A DNA stretch of 64,000 bases, from NCBI GenBank assembly GCA_947474435.1, contig CANJII010000012.1:1-64000 (forward strand), in the 5' to 3' direction. The translations under genes and the position numbers were made by a program. The stretch's first letter is position 1. Every line of letters begins with the position of its first letter. The stretch comes from Chitinophagaceae bacterium. GTDB lineage: Bacteria; Bacteroidota; Bacteroidia; Chitinophagales; UBA10324. Shown here piece after piece: positions 42,515 to 52,728 of this stretch. The notes below the pieces were generated by a model that did not search any database, was not told where the DNA came from, and worked only from the letters and a program-made list of their open reading frames with translations.

Positions 42515-43201
42515 TTGAGATTCATCAGGCCGCGAAACCGTATTTATATTCCCATTCTTATTGCAACCAATTTTCTTCCGCTCTATTTTTATGCAACCGG
42601 AGGTTGGACGGTATTCATGTTTTTTTATCTGTACTGGTTAGAAACAGGAATTCTTTCATTTTATACTTCACTGAAAATAATATCAGCAACAGGTTATATT
42701 GAAAATGAAGTAGCACCTTCAATGTTTAAGAAGGTAGTGACCGGAATAAAATTTTTCATTGCACGCTTTTTATTACTATGCTTTTACCTTTTGTTTTTAG
42801 TTGTGTTTATTGGTTTCATGGGTGAAGATAAAGATGCCATGCTCAAATCAATATTGGCGGTTGTGTTTCGCGACCAGAACTTCAACATTGCTATTACTGG
42901 TTTTATACTCAGTCATGGATTTGATTTTTTGTTCAATTATCTTTTAACCAATCAGAATAAAACAACCAGAGCCGATGCATACACTTTATTTTTCGATGCA
43001 CGGATAATTGTTATTCATGTATCAATTGTTCTGAGTGCTTTTGCTATTACCTGGTCGCCCGAAAATCAAATTGCAGGACATTCAGTTGGTTCATACTTAG
43101 CCCTTACAATTTTTATTGTGATAAAAACGATGGTTGATGTTTTTCATATGGTATCACAAAACAATAAGCCATTGGATATACACATTCACAATAAATATTA
43201 A
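42515..43201 (+). CDS. Polytopic membrane protein, DUF6498-like
   Basis: A 228-aa protein with about six hydrophobic segments, among them a first helix pair IYIPILIATNFLPLYFY and TVFMFFYLYWLETGILSFYT. The W-L-E-T/S-x-x-x-x-F motif in helix 2 resembles the DUF6498 family of unknown function. The start is TTG, 16 bp after the peptidase stop; the next Met (residue 35) would remove the first helix. It is probably co-transcribed with the M1 peptidase. No catalytic residues were recognised. Confidence 0.6.
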   Translation: MRFIRPRNRIYIPILIATNFLPLYFYATGGWTVFMFFYLYWLETGILSFYTSLKIISATGYIENEVAPSMFKKVVTGIKFFIARFLLLCFYLLFLVVFIGFMGEDKDAMLKSILAVVFRDQNFNIAITGFILSHGFDFLFNYLLTNQNKTTRADAYTLFFDARIIVIHVSIVLSAFAITWSPENQIAGHSVGSYLALTIFIVIKTMVDVFHMVSQNNKPLDIHIHNKY

Positions 43202-43229
43202 TTAGTCAACAGAAAATTCTTACTCTTGA

Positions 43230-43285
43230 TTTTAAAACTTCAATCATAAATCAAAAACATTCTCAAATCATAAATCAAAAATCAA
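43230..43285. repeat. AT-rich reiterated words before fabD
   Basis: The gap before fabD repeats AATCATAAATCAAAAA-like words twice (CAATCATAAATCAAAAACAT and CAAATCATAAATCAAAAATC). Confidence 0.5.
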
Positions 43286-43289
43286 ATTC

Positions 43290-44168
43290 ATGAGAGCCTA
43301 CTTATTTCCCGGTCAGGGAGCGCAATTTGTCGGAATGGGAAAAGACCTGTACGATAATAATTCGTTAGCAAAAGAATATTTTGAAAAAGCCAATGACATT
43401 CTCGGCTTCCGCATTACAGATTTAATGTTCAATGGAACCGATGAAGATTTGAAACAAACAAAAGTTACACAGCCCGCAATTTTTTTACATTCAGTAATTA
43501 AAGCTTTTACTCTTGGTGAAAGTTTTAAACCCGATATGGTTGCGGGGCATTCGCTTGGCGAATTCTCAGCACTAGTTGCAAACAAAGCTTTAACCTATGA
43601 AGATGGTTTGCAATTGGTTTCAAGACGAGCACTTGCTATGCAAAAAGCCTGTGAATTAAATCCATCAACAATGGCTGCGGTTCTTGGCTTAGATGATGCG
43701 AAGGTGGAAGAAATTTGTTCTTCGATTACCGAACACATTGTTGTTGCTGCCAATTACAATTGCCCCGGTCAATTGGTAATAAGCGGAAGTATTGAAGGAA
43801 TAAATGTGGCGTGCGAAAAATTAAAAGCTGCAGGAGCAAAGCGCGCGCTTGTTTTGCAGGTAGGTGGAGCATTTCATTCGGCTTTAATGGAACCAGCAAA
43901 AAAAGAACTGGAAGAAGCAATTAATGCCACGCACTTTTCGAACCCCATTTGTCCGGTTTATCAAAATGTAAATGCAAAAGCTGTTTCAGATGCAACAGAA
44001 ATTAAAATAAATCTTATTGCACAACTCACTTCCCCGGTTCGATGGACTCAAATTGTTCAAAACATGATTGCTGATGGTGTTACCGAATTCTTTGAATGTG
44101 GTCCCGGAAATGTATTACAGGGATTAGTGAAAAAAATTAATCGTGAAGCAATTACACAATCTGTTTAA
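43290..44168 (+). CDS. fabD: Malonyl-CoA:ACP transacylase
   Basis: A 292-aa enzyme that loads malonyl groups onto acyl carrier protein for fatty acid synthesis. The N-terminal LFPGQGAQFVGMG, the nucleophile elbow GHSLGEFSAL (Ser88) and the late GGAFHSALM (catalytic His) are present. Length is typical. It is the only fatty-acid gene here; the phosphopantetheinyl transferase at 9501 could serve the same carrier. Confidence 0.96.
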   Translation: MRAYLFPGQGAQFVGMGKDLYDNNSLAKEYFEKANDILGFRITDLMFNGTDEDLKQTKVTQPAIFLHSVIKAFTLGESFKPDMVAGHSLGEFSALVANKALTYEDGLQLVSRRALAMQKACELNPSTMAAVLGLDDAKVEEICSSITEHIVVAANYNCPGQLVISGSIEGINVACEKLKAAGAKRALVLQVGGAFHSALMEPAKKELEEAINATHFSNPICPVYQNVNAKAVSDATEIKINLIAQLTSPVRWTQIVQNMIADGVTEFFECGPGNVLQGLVKKINREAITQSV

Positions 44169-44206
44169 GTACAATTTTTTCAAGGAACTATTTATCTATC
44201 TGAAAG

Positions 44207-44905
44207 ATGACTGAACAGGAGAATTTAACCACAGTAAATATTAATCCTGTTTTGGAAGAAAGCTGGAAGCAAGCAATGAAGGAAGAGTTTATAAAACCTT
44301 ACTTCATTGAAATGAAAAAATTTCTTTTAATAGAAAAAGCAACCGGAGAAATTATTTATCCTGCTGGCTCACAAATATTCAATGCATTTAACCTCACTCC
44401 GTTCAACATGGTTAAAGTGGTGATACTTGGTCAGGATCCATATCATGGCGAAGGTCAGGCGCATGGCTTGTGTTTTTCAGTACCTGATGGAGTGAAGCCA
44501 CCACCTTCATTACAAAATATTTTTAAAGAAATTAATTCTGATTTAGGAAACGAAATTCCTGAATCAGGAAATTTAGAACGATGGGCAAAACAAGGCGTGT
44601 TGTTGTTAAATGCACTCTTAACAGTTCGGGCCAATCAACCTGCCTCTCATCATAAAAAAGGTTGGGAACAGTTTACCGATAAGGTGATTGAAACCATTTC
44701 GAAAGAAAAATCAGGAGTTGTTTTTTTGCTGTGGGGTCGATATGCACAGGATAAGGAATTGCTGATTGATCATTCAAAACATTTTATTCTGAAAGCTGCA
44801 CATCCATCACCGTTCTCAGCTTACAACGGTTTTTTTGGCTGCAAACATTTTTCTAAAACAAATGAAATATTGAAGCAACAAGGAAAGAAAGAAATTGTTT
44901 GGTAG
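44207..44905 (+). CDS. ung: Uracil-DNA glycosylase, family 1
   Basis: A 232-aa DNA repair enzyme that removes uracil from DNA. The water-activating loop is VILGQDPYHGEGQAHG (Asp77). The uracil-binding FSVPDGVKPPPSLQNIFKEI and the leucine-insertion loop HPSPFSAYNGFFGCKHF are intact. It follows fabD by 38 bp on the same strand. Confidence 0.97.
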   Translation: MTEQENLTTVNINPVLEESWKQAMKEEFIKPYFIEMKKFLLIEKATGEIIYPAGSQIFNAFNLTPFNMVKVVILGQDPYHGEGQAHGLCFSVPDGVKPPPSLQNIFKEINSDLGNEIPESGNLERWAKQGVLLLNALLTVRANQPASHHKKGWEQFTDKVIETISKEKSGVVFLLWGRYAQDKELLIDHSKHFILKAAHPSPFSAYNGFFGCKHFSKTNEILKQQGKKEIVW

Positions 44906-44978
44906 AGAAAGTGAATAGTGAAAAATGAAAGTCACTCCCCATTAACTACAAATTTATTCAACCAGCTAAGAATAATAA

Positions 44979-47630
44979 TTACTGCGAAAGGATATCAATC
45001 CGATAGGCAATCAACTCATTTCCGTTTTGAACAGTTAAAAATATTGCTTCGTTGTTTCCATATAAATCTGTCAAAGCTGAAAATGAATTTCCTTTTTTAG
45101 GGAACCCATTTAATAATTTCCCTTCAGAATTTATTAGATACAATTGCTGATTCATTTCATCAGCTGCAAGCACTAAATTTTCGTTGGCGTATTCCCACTT
45201 CAATAATTTCAACTTTGTTGGATTACCATTTTCGAAATTATAAGTAAACAGTTGAGCCGTGTCAATTCCTATGCGCATTAATTTTTGATTGAATAATAAA
45301 TTCAATTCTACTCCTGTATCTCTACCCATATTCATCATAGCAAATTGTGATTCTTCTGTCACGAGGTTATATAGTTTCGATTTTCCATCCAATCTCAATT
45401 CATAAATTTTGCCTGTGCTGTCAATTGCAACCAATTGATTTTGTTTGCCAATCATCAATGGAGTTGAAATGCTGAGTGCGGTTTTGTATTCTTTACTTGA
45501 TTTTCTTCCGTTCCGATCGAACAATAATAATTTTCCATGTTCATCAACTACGGTTAAAAATTCATTCTTGCCTGCTTTAAAAAACTGTAATTGATTTTTA
45601 ATTGATCCATTTCCTGCATTCGGATTCCATCCCCCAAGAGGTTTTCCGCTTTTCTCGAAACCATAAATGCAGCCATTGCTGCACGAAACAAAATATTTGA
45701 ATTGCTGTCGTCCATCAAAATCAATCAAACTCAATGCAGATGTTGCAGCCGAAGCTAATCGAACAGGAAAATTATTTATGTCTTTTCCGTTGATGTCAAA
45801 CAAATAAATTCCACCGCTTGTGTTTAAAACATATTGCTGTTCGCCATTACTGTATAAATCCAGCTGATAAACTGTTCCCATAATTGGCGAATCCATTTTC
45901 CGTTTCCAAACCACATCGCCGCCTTTGTTAATGCAGTACAATTGATAAAATGCATCCTGAATAAGAATAATTTTATTACCATCAGCATCGTGCACTACAT
46001 ATGGGTTTGACATGGCAACTGTATCCAATGAAGTTTTCCATGCATATCCTTCTGCTGGTTTTTTCATTTCAGAAAATGAAATCAATCCATTTGTTTCAAA
46101 ATAATTTTCCTTTAGCGTAAAAGGAAGTATGACTGAATTACATTTTCTGATTAATTCAAAATAAGGTTTAAAATTTTGTTTAAAATCATCGGAAGAAAGT
46201 GACAACACAAAATCTTTTAACCGGGCAGGATTGAACCAGAAAGAGTATTGTGAATTCATGAAAGAAGATTGCTGAAACTGTTCATTGGTTAAAACATTTT
46301 TATCATTCAGTTTATCAATATACATTTTCAATTGTCCGAGGGAGTTTCCCATGATAACCGAATTGTTATAGATACAACAATATGGATTGGTTACCGAGAT
46401 TAGCGCATTTGGAAAATATGTTTTAAAAGCATCGCCAACTTTTAAGTGAAATACTGAAACAGATTTATACTTCATAAACACTGCGCTGTCGCCGCCTGAT
46501 TTTATGGTAGCATATTGACCGAGAGTTTCGGTGGCATGTTTTGCATCCACTCCGTTAAAAACCAAAAATGATTGCGGAGAAAAATTATTATTAACCGGTT
46601 CAGTTAACACAAAATCAATTTCATTTCCAATCCATGTTTTAATATATCGGCGGTAATCAGGATCGGTTTGCAGTGACGCATTAATTTTATCGAACGCAGA
46701 ATTTGTACCCAACGATGCACTCATCACCATTGCTGCAACATCAGGAATTACATTTCCTGTTTCATTTTTTAACAATGTTGTTGCATCAAATTGTTGCAAC
46801 CAGTTTGTTTTATCATTCGCCATTGAAAATCCATGAACAGCAATTTCATTTTCAGCAAATTTCAAATCAAAAACCGACCAACCGGCAAAAGTTGAGAATG
46901 AAGTTTGATAATCCTGTGATTCAGCGATTGCATATCCGCTAAAAAAATCAGCGAGGTTGTGGTAATTTATATATACCGATAATTCAAATTCATCTGGCAC
47001 CTGCTGCATTAAATCTGCAAATGATTTATCTTCCATCAAACTGTTTCGCCCAAGCATCTGAGCCATTGCATCTTCGGTAAGCGAAGCGGTGGCGCTGATG
47101 ATGCATACTTTGTTCAGGAAAGCGATGTTTAGTTTTTTACTACGCTGAAAGCTTACTTCATAAATTTTTTCACCCTTGAAATTCCGTTCATCAGTACTTA
47201 AATTCAATATGGCTAACTGTTTTTGAAAATCAGGCTCACCATAGTTACTGAAATCAAGTAACAGAACCATGTCAAAATTGTTGTTGCCAATAAAATGATA
47301 CGAAGCAATGAATGTGTTTTGGTAAAATGATTTTTGCCAGTCATTGTTTTTCTCGCACAAAGGTTTTAGTATTTCACTGTATTCATTCAGCTTTTGCAAC
47401 AATGGAAGTTGTGCAAAATCAGCTGTATAATTTTTCTTACTGATTTCGTCAGCTATTTTTTTCAGATTCTGAACTTCAATAAAAAACGCAGCATCTCTGG
47501 GAATGGCACGCTTCAATAAATTATTGCGACCTGCCGGCTGGTAATGATTAAAAAATTTTATTGAACCAACCACAACGGCTATCAGCAATGCAATAACAGC
47601 AGCCCATTTTATCATTCTTTTGTTTATCAT
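44979..47630 (-). CDS. Large membrane-anchored protein with DUF3352-like and propeller regions
   Basis: An 883-aa protein with one N-terminal helix (MIKWAAVIALLIAVVVGSIK). Residues about 40-520 resemble the DUF3352 class (RAIPRDAAFFIEVQNLKKIA; FLVFNGVDAKHATETLGQYA). The C-terminal third has short beta repeats with G-x-I-Y-L/G-F-D/E-x-x-G cores (GGIYLFDINGK, GCIYGFEKSGK, GKLLLFDRNGR), a PQQ-like propeller fold. It is expected to be anchored in the inner membrane and to face the periplasm. No enzyme motif or known function. It is divergent from the DUF423 gene. Confidence 0.7.
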   Translation of the reverse strand: MINKRMIKWAAVIALLIAVVVGSIKFFNHYQPAGRNNLLKRAIPRDAAFFIEVQNLKKIADEISKKNYTADFAQLPLLQKLNEYSEILKPLCEKNNDWQKSFYQNTFIASYHFIGNNNFDMVLLLDFSNYGEPDFQKQLAILNLSTDERNFKGEKIYEVSFQRSKKLNIAFLNKVCIISATASLTEDAMAQMLGRNSLMEDKSFADLMQQVPDEFELSVYINYHNLADFFSGYAIAESQDYQTSFSTFAGWSVFDLKFAENEIAVHGFSMANDKTNWLQQFDATTLLKNETGNVIPDVAAMVMSASLGTNSAFDKINASLQTDPDYRRYIKTWIGNEIDFVLTEPVNNNFSPQSFLVFNGVDAKHATETLGQYATIKSGGDSAVFMKYKSVSVFHLKVGDAFKTYFPNALISVTNPYCCIYNNSVIMGNSLGQLKMYIDKLNDKNVLTNEQFQQSSFMNSQYSFWFNPARLKDFVLSLSSDDFKQNFKPYFELIRKCNSVILPFTLKENYFETNGLISFSEMKKPAEGYAWKTSLDTVAMSNPYVVHDADGNKIILIQDAFYQLYCINKGGDVVWKRKMDSPIMGTVYQLDLYSNGEQQYVLNTSGGIYLFDINGKDINNFPVRLASAATSALSLIDFDGRQQFKYFVSCSNGCIYGFEKSGKPLGGWNPNAGNGSIKNQLQFFKAGKNEFLTVVDEHGKLLLFDRNGRKSSKEYKTALSISTPLMIGKQNQLVAIDSTGKIYELRLDGKSKLYNLVTEESQFAMMNMGRDTGVELNLLFNQKLMRIGIDTAQLFTYNFENGNPTKLKLLKWEYANENLVLAADEMNQQLYLINSEGKLLNGFPKKGNSFSALTDLYGNNEAIFLTVQNGNELIAYRIDILSQ

Positions 47631-47690
47631 ACTTTCGGCGAAACTAATTCGAACAACATTTCACTCTGAAATCATAATCAACAACCACAC

Positions 47691-48083
47691 ATGCAACGAA
47701 CATTTTTCTCTACTGCAAGTATTCTCGGAGCCATTGCTGTAATGCTTGGTGCTTTTGGTGCACATATTCTGAAAGAAAAATTATCACCGGAATTATTATC
47801 GACTTTTGAAACAGGAGTTCGTTATCAGTTTTATCATGTCATTGCATTATTCATTGCAGGAATAGTAATGAAGGAATCAAAAAATAAATTTCTTCAATAT
47901 GCAGGCATCAGTTTTATAATTGGAATATTATTTTTTTCGGGTTCGTTATACTTAATCAGCACGCATGAAATTATTGGCTTAACAAATTATAAATGGCTGG
48001 GGCCGGTTACTCCCATTGGCGGTTTGTTTTTAATAGCAGGTTGGATATGTATGTTTTCAGCAGTACTAAAAAAAACTGAATGA
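47691..48083 (+). CDS. DUF423 (YgdD-like) small membrane protein
   Basis: A 130-aa protein with four membrane segments. The start FSTASILGAIAVMLGAFGAH and middle FETGVRYQFYHVIALFIAGI are the DUF423 hallmark (G-A-F-G-A-H and Y-H). The end TPIGGLFLIAGWICM is also typical. Function unknown across bacteria. Confidence 0.93.
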   Translation: MQRTFFSTASILGAIAVMLGAFGAHILKEKLSPELLSTFETGVRYQFYHVIALFIAGIVMKESKNKFLQYAGISFIIGILFFSGSLYLISTHEIIGLTNYKWLGPVTPIGGLFLIAGWICMFSAVLKKTE

Positions 48084-48097
48084 AATTATAAATTCAA

Positions 48098-48916
48098 TTA
48101 CTTAAAAGGCGAATCCGCTTCTTTTGCAATGGTATTGTAAGCCATTTTATCTAACCAGGCTGGAAAAAACTTTCCAAGCAATACCGATATTTTCCCCTGT
48201 GCGGTGAGTATGATTGTTCGTTTACGATTCTTTACCCCTTTCACAATATGTTGCGCAACTTCTTCGGCACTCATTAACTTTTTTTCATCTAACGGAGTAT
48301 CGCCTTGCACTTGCCCTTTTTGATTCAATGCAGTTTTACGGATATTAGATTCGGTGTATCCCGGACAACAAATCAATACATGCAAACCTGTTTTCAAATT
48401 CTCACTTCGCAAGGCTCCAAGAAAACCATGCATTGCAAATTTTGATGCTGAATAACCTGTTCTACCCGGTAATCCCAAGTATCCTGCAACAGATGAAATT
48501 CCAACTACACTACCCTTGCTTTTAAGAATTTCAGGTAGCGCATACTTTGTGCAATAAACGGTTCCCCAGAAATTAGTATCCATCAATTGTTTTATCACTT
48601 TCAAATCCAACATATTAAAAAGTGCGCGCATTGAAATTCCGGCGTTATTAATCAGCACATCAATTTTTCCGAAACTTGAAATTGTTTCTGTCATAATTCT
48701 TTTACAATCATTCTCAATACTTACATCTGATACAACCTGTAAAACATCAGCATTCGCAATTAATTTTATTTCATTCGCAGCAAGCGCAAGTGCTTGTGCA
48801 TTTCTGCCTGTGATAACAACCTTGCATCCTTCCTTCGCAAATTCAACAGCACACGCTTTACCGATGCCGGACGAAGCGCCGGTAATAATTACCACTTTGT
48901 TTTTTAATTCACTCAT
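48098..48916 (-). CDS. Short-chain dehydrogenase/reductase
   Basis: A 272-aa NAD(P)-dependent SDR. The cofactor motif is GASSGIGKA (residues 14-22), followed by VLINNAGIS and the active-site YSASKFAMHGF with a Ser in SSVAGYLGL. The basic residues after strand 2 (ITGRNAQAL) favour NADP. A C-terminal hydrophobic helix (LLGKFFPAWLDKM) may touch the membrane. The substrate cannot be assigned. Confidence 0.9.
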   Translation of the reverse strand: MSELKNKVVIITGASSGIGKACAVEFAKEGCKVVITGRNAQALALAANEIKLIANADVLQVVSDVSIENDCKRIMTETISSFGKIDVLINNAGISMRALFNMLDLKVIKQLMDTNFWGTVYCTKYALPEILKSKGSVVGISSVAGYLGLPGRTGYSASKFAMHGFLGALRSENLKTGLHVLICCPGYTESNIRKTALNQKGQVQGDTPLDEKKLMSAEEVAQHIVKGVKNRKRTIILTAQGKISVLLGKFFPAWLDKMAYNTIAKEADSPFK

Positions 48917-49023
48917 GCCACGAATGTAGTTTGAGGTTTGAAATTTTAATAAGTAACCGTTGTAATTTTTAATTCATTCAATCTTTCAATTTACTTTGCA
49001 TTCCTAAATCACTTTAATAAAAA

Positions 49024-49542
49024 ATGGTTTCTGATTTAAAAAATCTATCGGCGTACAACCCTGATGAAATTCCGTCAGCAAAGGGATATCGTTTTGCTAT
49101 TGTTTGTTCTGACTGGAATAACGAAATAACAAATCCGCTTTCTGTTGGTTGTATAAAAACATTAGAAAAACATGGAGCAAAGAGTTCAAATATTAAAGTG
49201 TTTCATGTGCCCGGAAGTTTTGAATTGACTTTTGCCTGCAATGAATTAGTGAAGTCAAAAAATTTTGACGCCATAATTGCTGTCGGTTGCATTATTGAAG
49301 GAGAAACCCGGCACTTTGAATTTATTGCTTCAGCAGTTGCAAATGGAATTACACAATTAAATGCGCTTCGATCGGTGCCTGTAATTTTCGGTGTGCTGAC
49401 TCCTGCAAACCAACAACAGGCAATTGAACGAGCCGGCGGAAAGTTTGGTAATAAGGGTATTGAAGCAGCCATTACTGCAATAAAAATGATTGCATTGAAA
49501 GGCAGTATTCGGAAAAAGAAATTTAAGATTTTAGAAAATTGA
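49024..49542 (+). CDS. ribH: 6,7-dimethyl-8-ribityllumazine synthase
   Basis: A 172-aa enzyme of riboflavin biosynthesis that joins the pyrimidine and butanone phosphate precursors. It contains VCSDWNNEI, HVPGSFELTFACNEL, GCIIEGETRHFEFIA (His97) and PVIFGVLTPANQQQAIERAG. It is followed after 3 bp by an MBL-fold gene. Confidence 0.96.
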   Translation: MVSDLKNLSAYNPDEIPSAKGYRFAIVCSDWNNEITNPLSVGCIKTLEKHGAKSSNIKVFHVPGSFELTFACNELVKSKNFDAIIAVGCIIEGETRHFEFIASAVANGITQLNALRSVPVIFGVLTPANQQQAIERAGGKFGNKGIEAAITAIKMIALKGSIRKKKFKILEN

Positions 49543-49545
49543 ATA

Positions 49546-50382
49546 ATGAAACTTTACACAATAGATACCGGATTTTTTAAGCTAGATGGGGGAGCCATGT
49601 TTGGCGTAGTTCCTAAAACCATCTGGAACAAACTCAATCCTGCAGATGCAAATAATTTATGCGATTGGGCCATGCGGTGCTTGCTGGTTGAAGAAGGAAA
49701 CAGGCTGGTGCTTATTGATTGCGGACTTGGAAATAAACAAAGTGAAAAATTTTTCAGTTACTACGAGCCTTTCGGCGATGATTCATTGGAAAAATCACTT
49801 CGCAAAAATGGTTTCCGACCTGAAGATATTACAGATGTGTTTCTCACTCATTTGCATTTTGATCATTGCGGTGGTGCTGTAAAAACTGATACAGATGGAA
49901 AATATATTCCTGCATTTTCAAATGCAAATTACTGGAGTCATCCAAAACACTGGGAGTGGGCAGTGCACCCAAATTCAAGGGAGAAAGCAAGTTTTCTGAA
50001 AGAAAATATTTTACCGATTAAAGAAAGCGGCCAGTTAAAAATGCTTGGCGATGGTGAAGAAATTTTTCCTGGGTTTTCAAACATCACTGTTTATGGTCAT
50101 ACTGAAGCTATGATGCTTCCGAAAATTTCTTATAAAAACAAAACCATTATTTATTGTGCCGACTTACTGCCATCAGCAGGTCACTTGCCAATTTCTTATG
50201 TGATGGCGTATGATGTGCGGCCATTGGTTACCTTAATTGAGAAAGAAAAATTTATGGAGGAAGCCATAGCCAATGATTGGTTATTATTTTTCGAACACGA
50301 TAAAAGCATTGAAGCCTGTTCGCTCATTCAAACAGAAAGAGGTGTGAGAATGAAGGAGGAAATAAGAATGAATGAGTTTTGA
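49546..50382 (+). CDS. MBL-fold metallohydrolase
   Basis: A 278-aa beta-lactamase-fold hydrolase. The metal motif is THLHFDHCGG (H102, H104, D106, H107), with further ligands in HPKHWEW, VYGHTEAM and YCADLLPSA. It starts 3 bp after ribH and is probably co-transcribed. The substrate is unknown; some relatives act on lactones. Confidence 0.88.
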   Translation: MKLYTIDTGFFKLDGGAMFGVVPKTIWNKLNPADANNLCDWAMRCLLVEEGNRLVLIDCGLGNKQSEKFFSYYEPFGDDSLEKSLRKNGFRPEDITDVFLTHLHFDHCGGAVKTDTDGKYIPAFSNANYWSHPKHWEWAVHPNSREKASFLKENILPIKESGQLKMLGDGEEIFPGFSNITVYGHTEAMMLPKISYKNKTIIYCADLLPSAGHLPISYVMAYDVRPLVTLIEKEKFMEEAIANDWLLFFEHDKSIEACSLIQTERGVRMKEEIRMNEF

Positions 50383-50522
50383 ATCTGATTCATTAAATTT
50401 TTTCTGCTAAAGATTTTATTTGTTGGAAATATAATTTTCGCCGGAACATTTATTAATTATTTACAGTTGATGTAAAAAATTTTGGGGTTGAATTCTGTTA
50501 CTTAAAAATAATTTCATAAAAA

Positions 50523-51482
50523 ATGAAACGCAGAGAATTTATAAAAGGATCGGCAATCATAGGAGCTACCGCATCTGTTCCTTTTTTGTTAAGAGGTGAA
50601 TCCGGACTATTTGAAACCAAAACCGGACGAAAAGTTTACCGTATTTTAAATGCAAATAAAACAATGGTTGGCACACTACCCGTGCTCAGAGCTTTTGCCG
50701 GCGATCACAATGATTATGTTTCCCCCTATGTTTTCTTCGATGAGTTTGGTCCGGTTAAAGTGAATCCGAATGATAAACCGTTGCGTGTTGATGCTCATCC
50801 GCATGCAGGAATTATTCCGACCACTTATTTTCTGGAAGGTGCAGGCCATCACAAAGACAGTTTGAATTATGATTTTCAAATTGGCAAGGGCGATTTTATG
50901 ATGTTCAGTTCCGGAAGAGGTGCCATTCATATGGAAGAAACCGGACAAAAATTATTTGATGCCGGTGGATTGTATCATGGTTTTCAAATATGGCTCAACA
51001 TGCCTGCGAAATTCAAATTCACCGATCCAAGCACAGCGGTGCATCGAGGAAATAAAATCGGCAACATTGAAACCGAAAAATATTCAGCTAAAATTGTTTT
51101 GGGTGAATTGTTCAATGCGAAATCTTCTGTTGAAGTGATATCTCCCACTTTTTATTTTCATATAAAAATGAAAGCAGATTGCAAATTGGAAATTCCGGTG
51201 AATGCAACACACAATGCTTTTGTTTACATAATTGATGGAAATTTAGAAACCGAAGGCAGAACAGCAGTTAAACCAAATCAGGTAGTGTTATACGAGCGTG
51301 GCGATAGTTTAATAAATCTGTACAGCAAGGATGGAGCAGAATTATTATTGCTCGGCGGACAGCCACTCAACGAGCCGGTTTATGCTTATGGCCCTTTTGT
51401 TATGAACAGCGAAGAAGAAATTAAAAAGTGTTACAGCGATTATCAATCCGGAAAAATGGGAAATCCGGATTTGGTGAATTGA
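50523..51482 (+). CDS. Pirin family protein with exported-type N-terminus
   Basis: A 319-aa double-cupin pirin. The first metal-binding cupin has DAHPHAGIIPTTYFLEGAG (His residues) and a later HMEETG. The N-terminus MKRREFIKGSAIIGATASVP looks like a twin-arginine-type signal (Arg-Arg with FIKG), unusual for pirins, which are mostly cytoplasmic. The second half forms the other cupin. Some pirins are quercetin dioxygenases; activity here is unknown. Confidence 0.82.
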   Translation: MKRREFIKGSAIIGATASVPFLLRGESGLFETKTGRKVYRILNANKTMVGTLPVLRAFAGDHNDYVSPYVFFDEFGPVKVNPNDKPLRVDAHPHAGIIPTTYFLEGAGHHKDSLNYDFQIGKGDFMMFSSGRGAIHMEETGQKLFDAGGLYHGFQIWLNMPAKFKFTDPSTAVHRGNKIGNIETEKYSAKIVLGELFNAKSSVEVISPTFYFHIKMKADCKLEIPVNATHNAFVYIIDGNLETEGRTAVKPNQVVLYERGDSLINLYSKDGAELLLLGGQPLNEPVYAYGPFVMNSEEEIKKCYSDYQSGKMGNPDLVN

Positions 51483-51498
51483 TTTCTTTTATTCAATT

Positions 51499-52728
51499 CT
51501 AAAAACTCGCAGTAAACAACAAATTCAAATCGGTATATTTTATTTTGAAGTGCTGACTCAAATGATAATTGGTAAGTGCGCCTTTATAAATATAGACTCC
51601 GTGTCGGGTGTTCTCATTCATGTAAAGCAGTTTTTCGAAGCCACCGAAATTTGCAGCTTCGAGTAAAGCAGGAGTCAACACATTGCTGATAGCGATGGAT
51701 GCAGTGCGCGGAACACGACTCGCGATGTTGGGCACACAGTAATGAATGACATCGTACTTTTTAAAAAATGGTTTATCGTGACTCGTAACTTCCGATGTTT
51801 CAAAACAACCTCCCTGGTCAATGCTCACATCAATAATTACTGAACCGGCTTTCATATTTGAAACCATGTCTTCTGTTACTAATACCGGAGTAGAACCCGA
51901 CTTGCTGTGAATAGCGCCGATAGCCACATCAGCATGTTTCAATGCGCTTGCTAAAGTGTGTTCGTGAAAAATAGAAGTGTAAACACGATGACCAATATTG
52001 TTTTGCAGTTGCTTGAGTTTGTAAATGCTGTTGTCGAAAATTTTTACTTCGGCTCCTAAACCAAGCGCAGTGCGCGCTGCATATTCACCAACTGTTCCTG
52101 CTCCTAAAATCACTACCGATGCAGGTGGAACTCCTGTAATACCTCCAAGCAAAACTCCTTTTCCATCTTTTCTGTTTCCTAAATATTCAGCAGCAATAAG
52201 CACCGAAGTGTTTCCTGCAATCTCACTCATTGAACGAACAATCGGAAACATGTGTGAGGCATCCTTTATGTATTCAAATGCAATGGCAGTTACTTTTTTA
52301 TTCATCAATTGATGAATAATATCCTGACTTAAAGTCGGTAAGTGAATAGGAGAAATGATAGTTTGATTCATGCTCATCATTAATATTTCCTCCGAAGATG
52401 GAGGACCCGATTTTAAAATGATGTGCGCTTTCTTATAAACTTCTTCATTTGTTATGGCAATCTCAGCACCTGCTTCAGAATAATCGGTATCGTAAATGTG
52501 TGCGTTGTCGCCCGCCTTCGATTGAATAATCACCTGGTGACCATTGTTTACCAGCACTGCAACCGATTCGGGTGTGAGCGGCACTCGGTTCTCCTGAAAC
52601 AAAGTTTCTTTCGGTACACCAATACTTAAACTTCCACCTTTGCGGCGCACTTCTACCATCAGTTCCTGCGGCTGCATGCTCATTTGTGCCACTGCCTGTG
52701 CTCCCTTTATTTTTTTCTCGTCAGCCAT
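51499..52728 (-). CDS. ald: Alanine dehydrogenase
   Basis: A 409-aa NAD-dependent enzyme converting alanine to pyruvate and ammonia. Family parts are IGVPKETLFQENRVPLTPES (substrate domain) and the Rossmann VVILGAGTVGEYAARTALGL, then VIDVSIDQGGCFETS and HYCVPNIASRVPRTASIAIS. A 30-residue N-terminal extension precedes the first domain. It is a single-gene unit, convergent with the pirin gene. Confidence 0.93.
   Translation of the reverse strand: MADEKKIKGAQAVAQMSMQPQELMVEVRRKGGSLSIGVPKETLFQENRVPLTPESVAVLVNNGHQVIIQSKAGDNAHIYDTDYSEAGAEIAITNEEVYKKAHIILKSGPPSSEEILMMSMNQTIISPIHLPTLSQDIIHQLMNKKVTAIAFEYIKDASHMFPIVRSMSEIAGNTSVLIAAEYLGNRKDGKGVLLGGITGVPPASVVILGAGTVGEYAARTALGLGAEVKIFDNSIYKLKQLQNNIGHRVYTSIFHEHTLASALKHADVAIGAIHSKSGSTPVLVTEDMVSNMKAGSVIIDVSIDQGGCFETSEVTSHDKPFFKKYDVIHYCVPNIASRVPRTASIAISNVLTPALLEAANFGGFEKLLYMNENTRHGVYIYKGALTNYHLSQHFKIKYTDLNLLFTASF

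Noticed and set aside
51499-52728. Lysine-type dehydrogenase instead of alanine dehydrogenase
   Set aside because: The Rossmann and C-terminal motifs match alanine dehydrogenase better, although the N-terminal extension is longer than usual.
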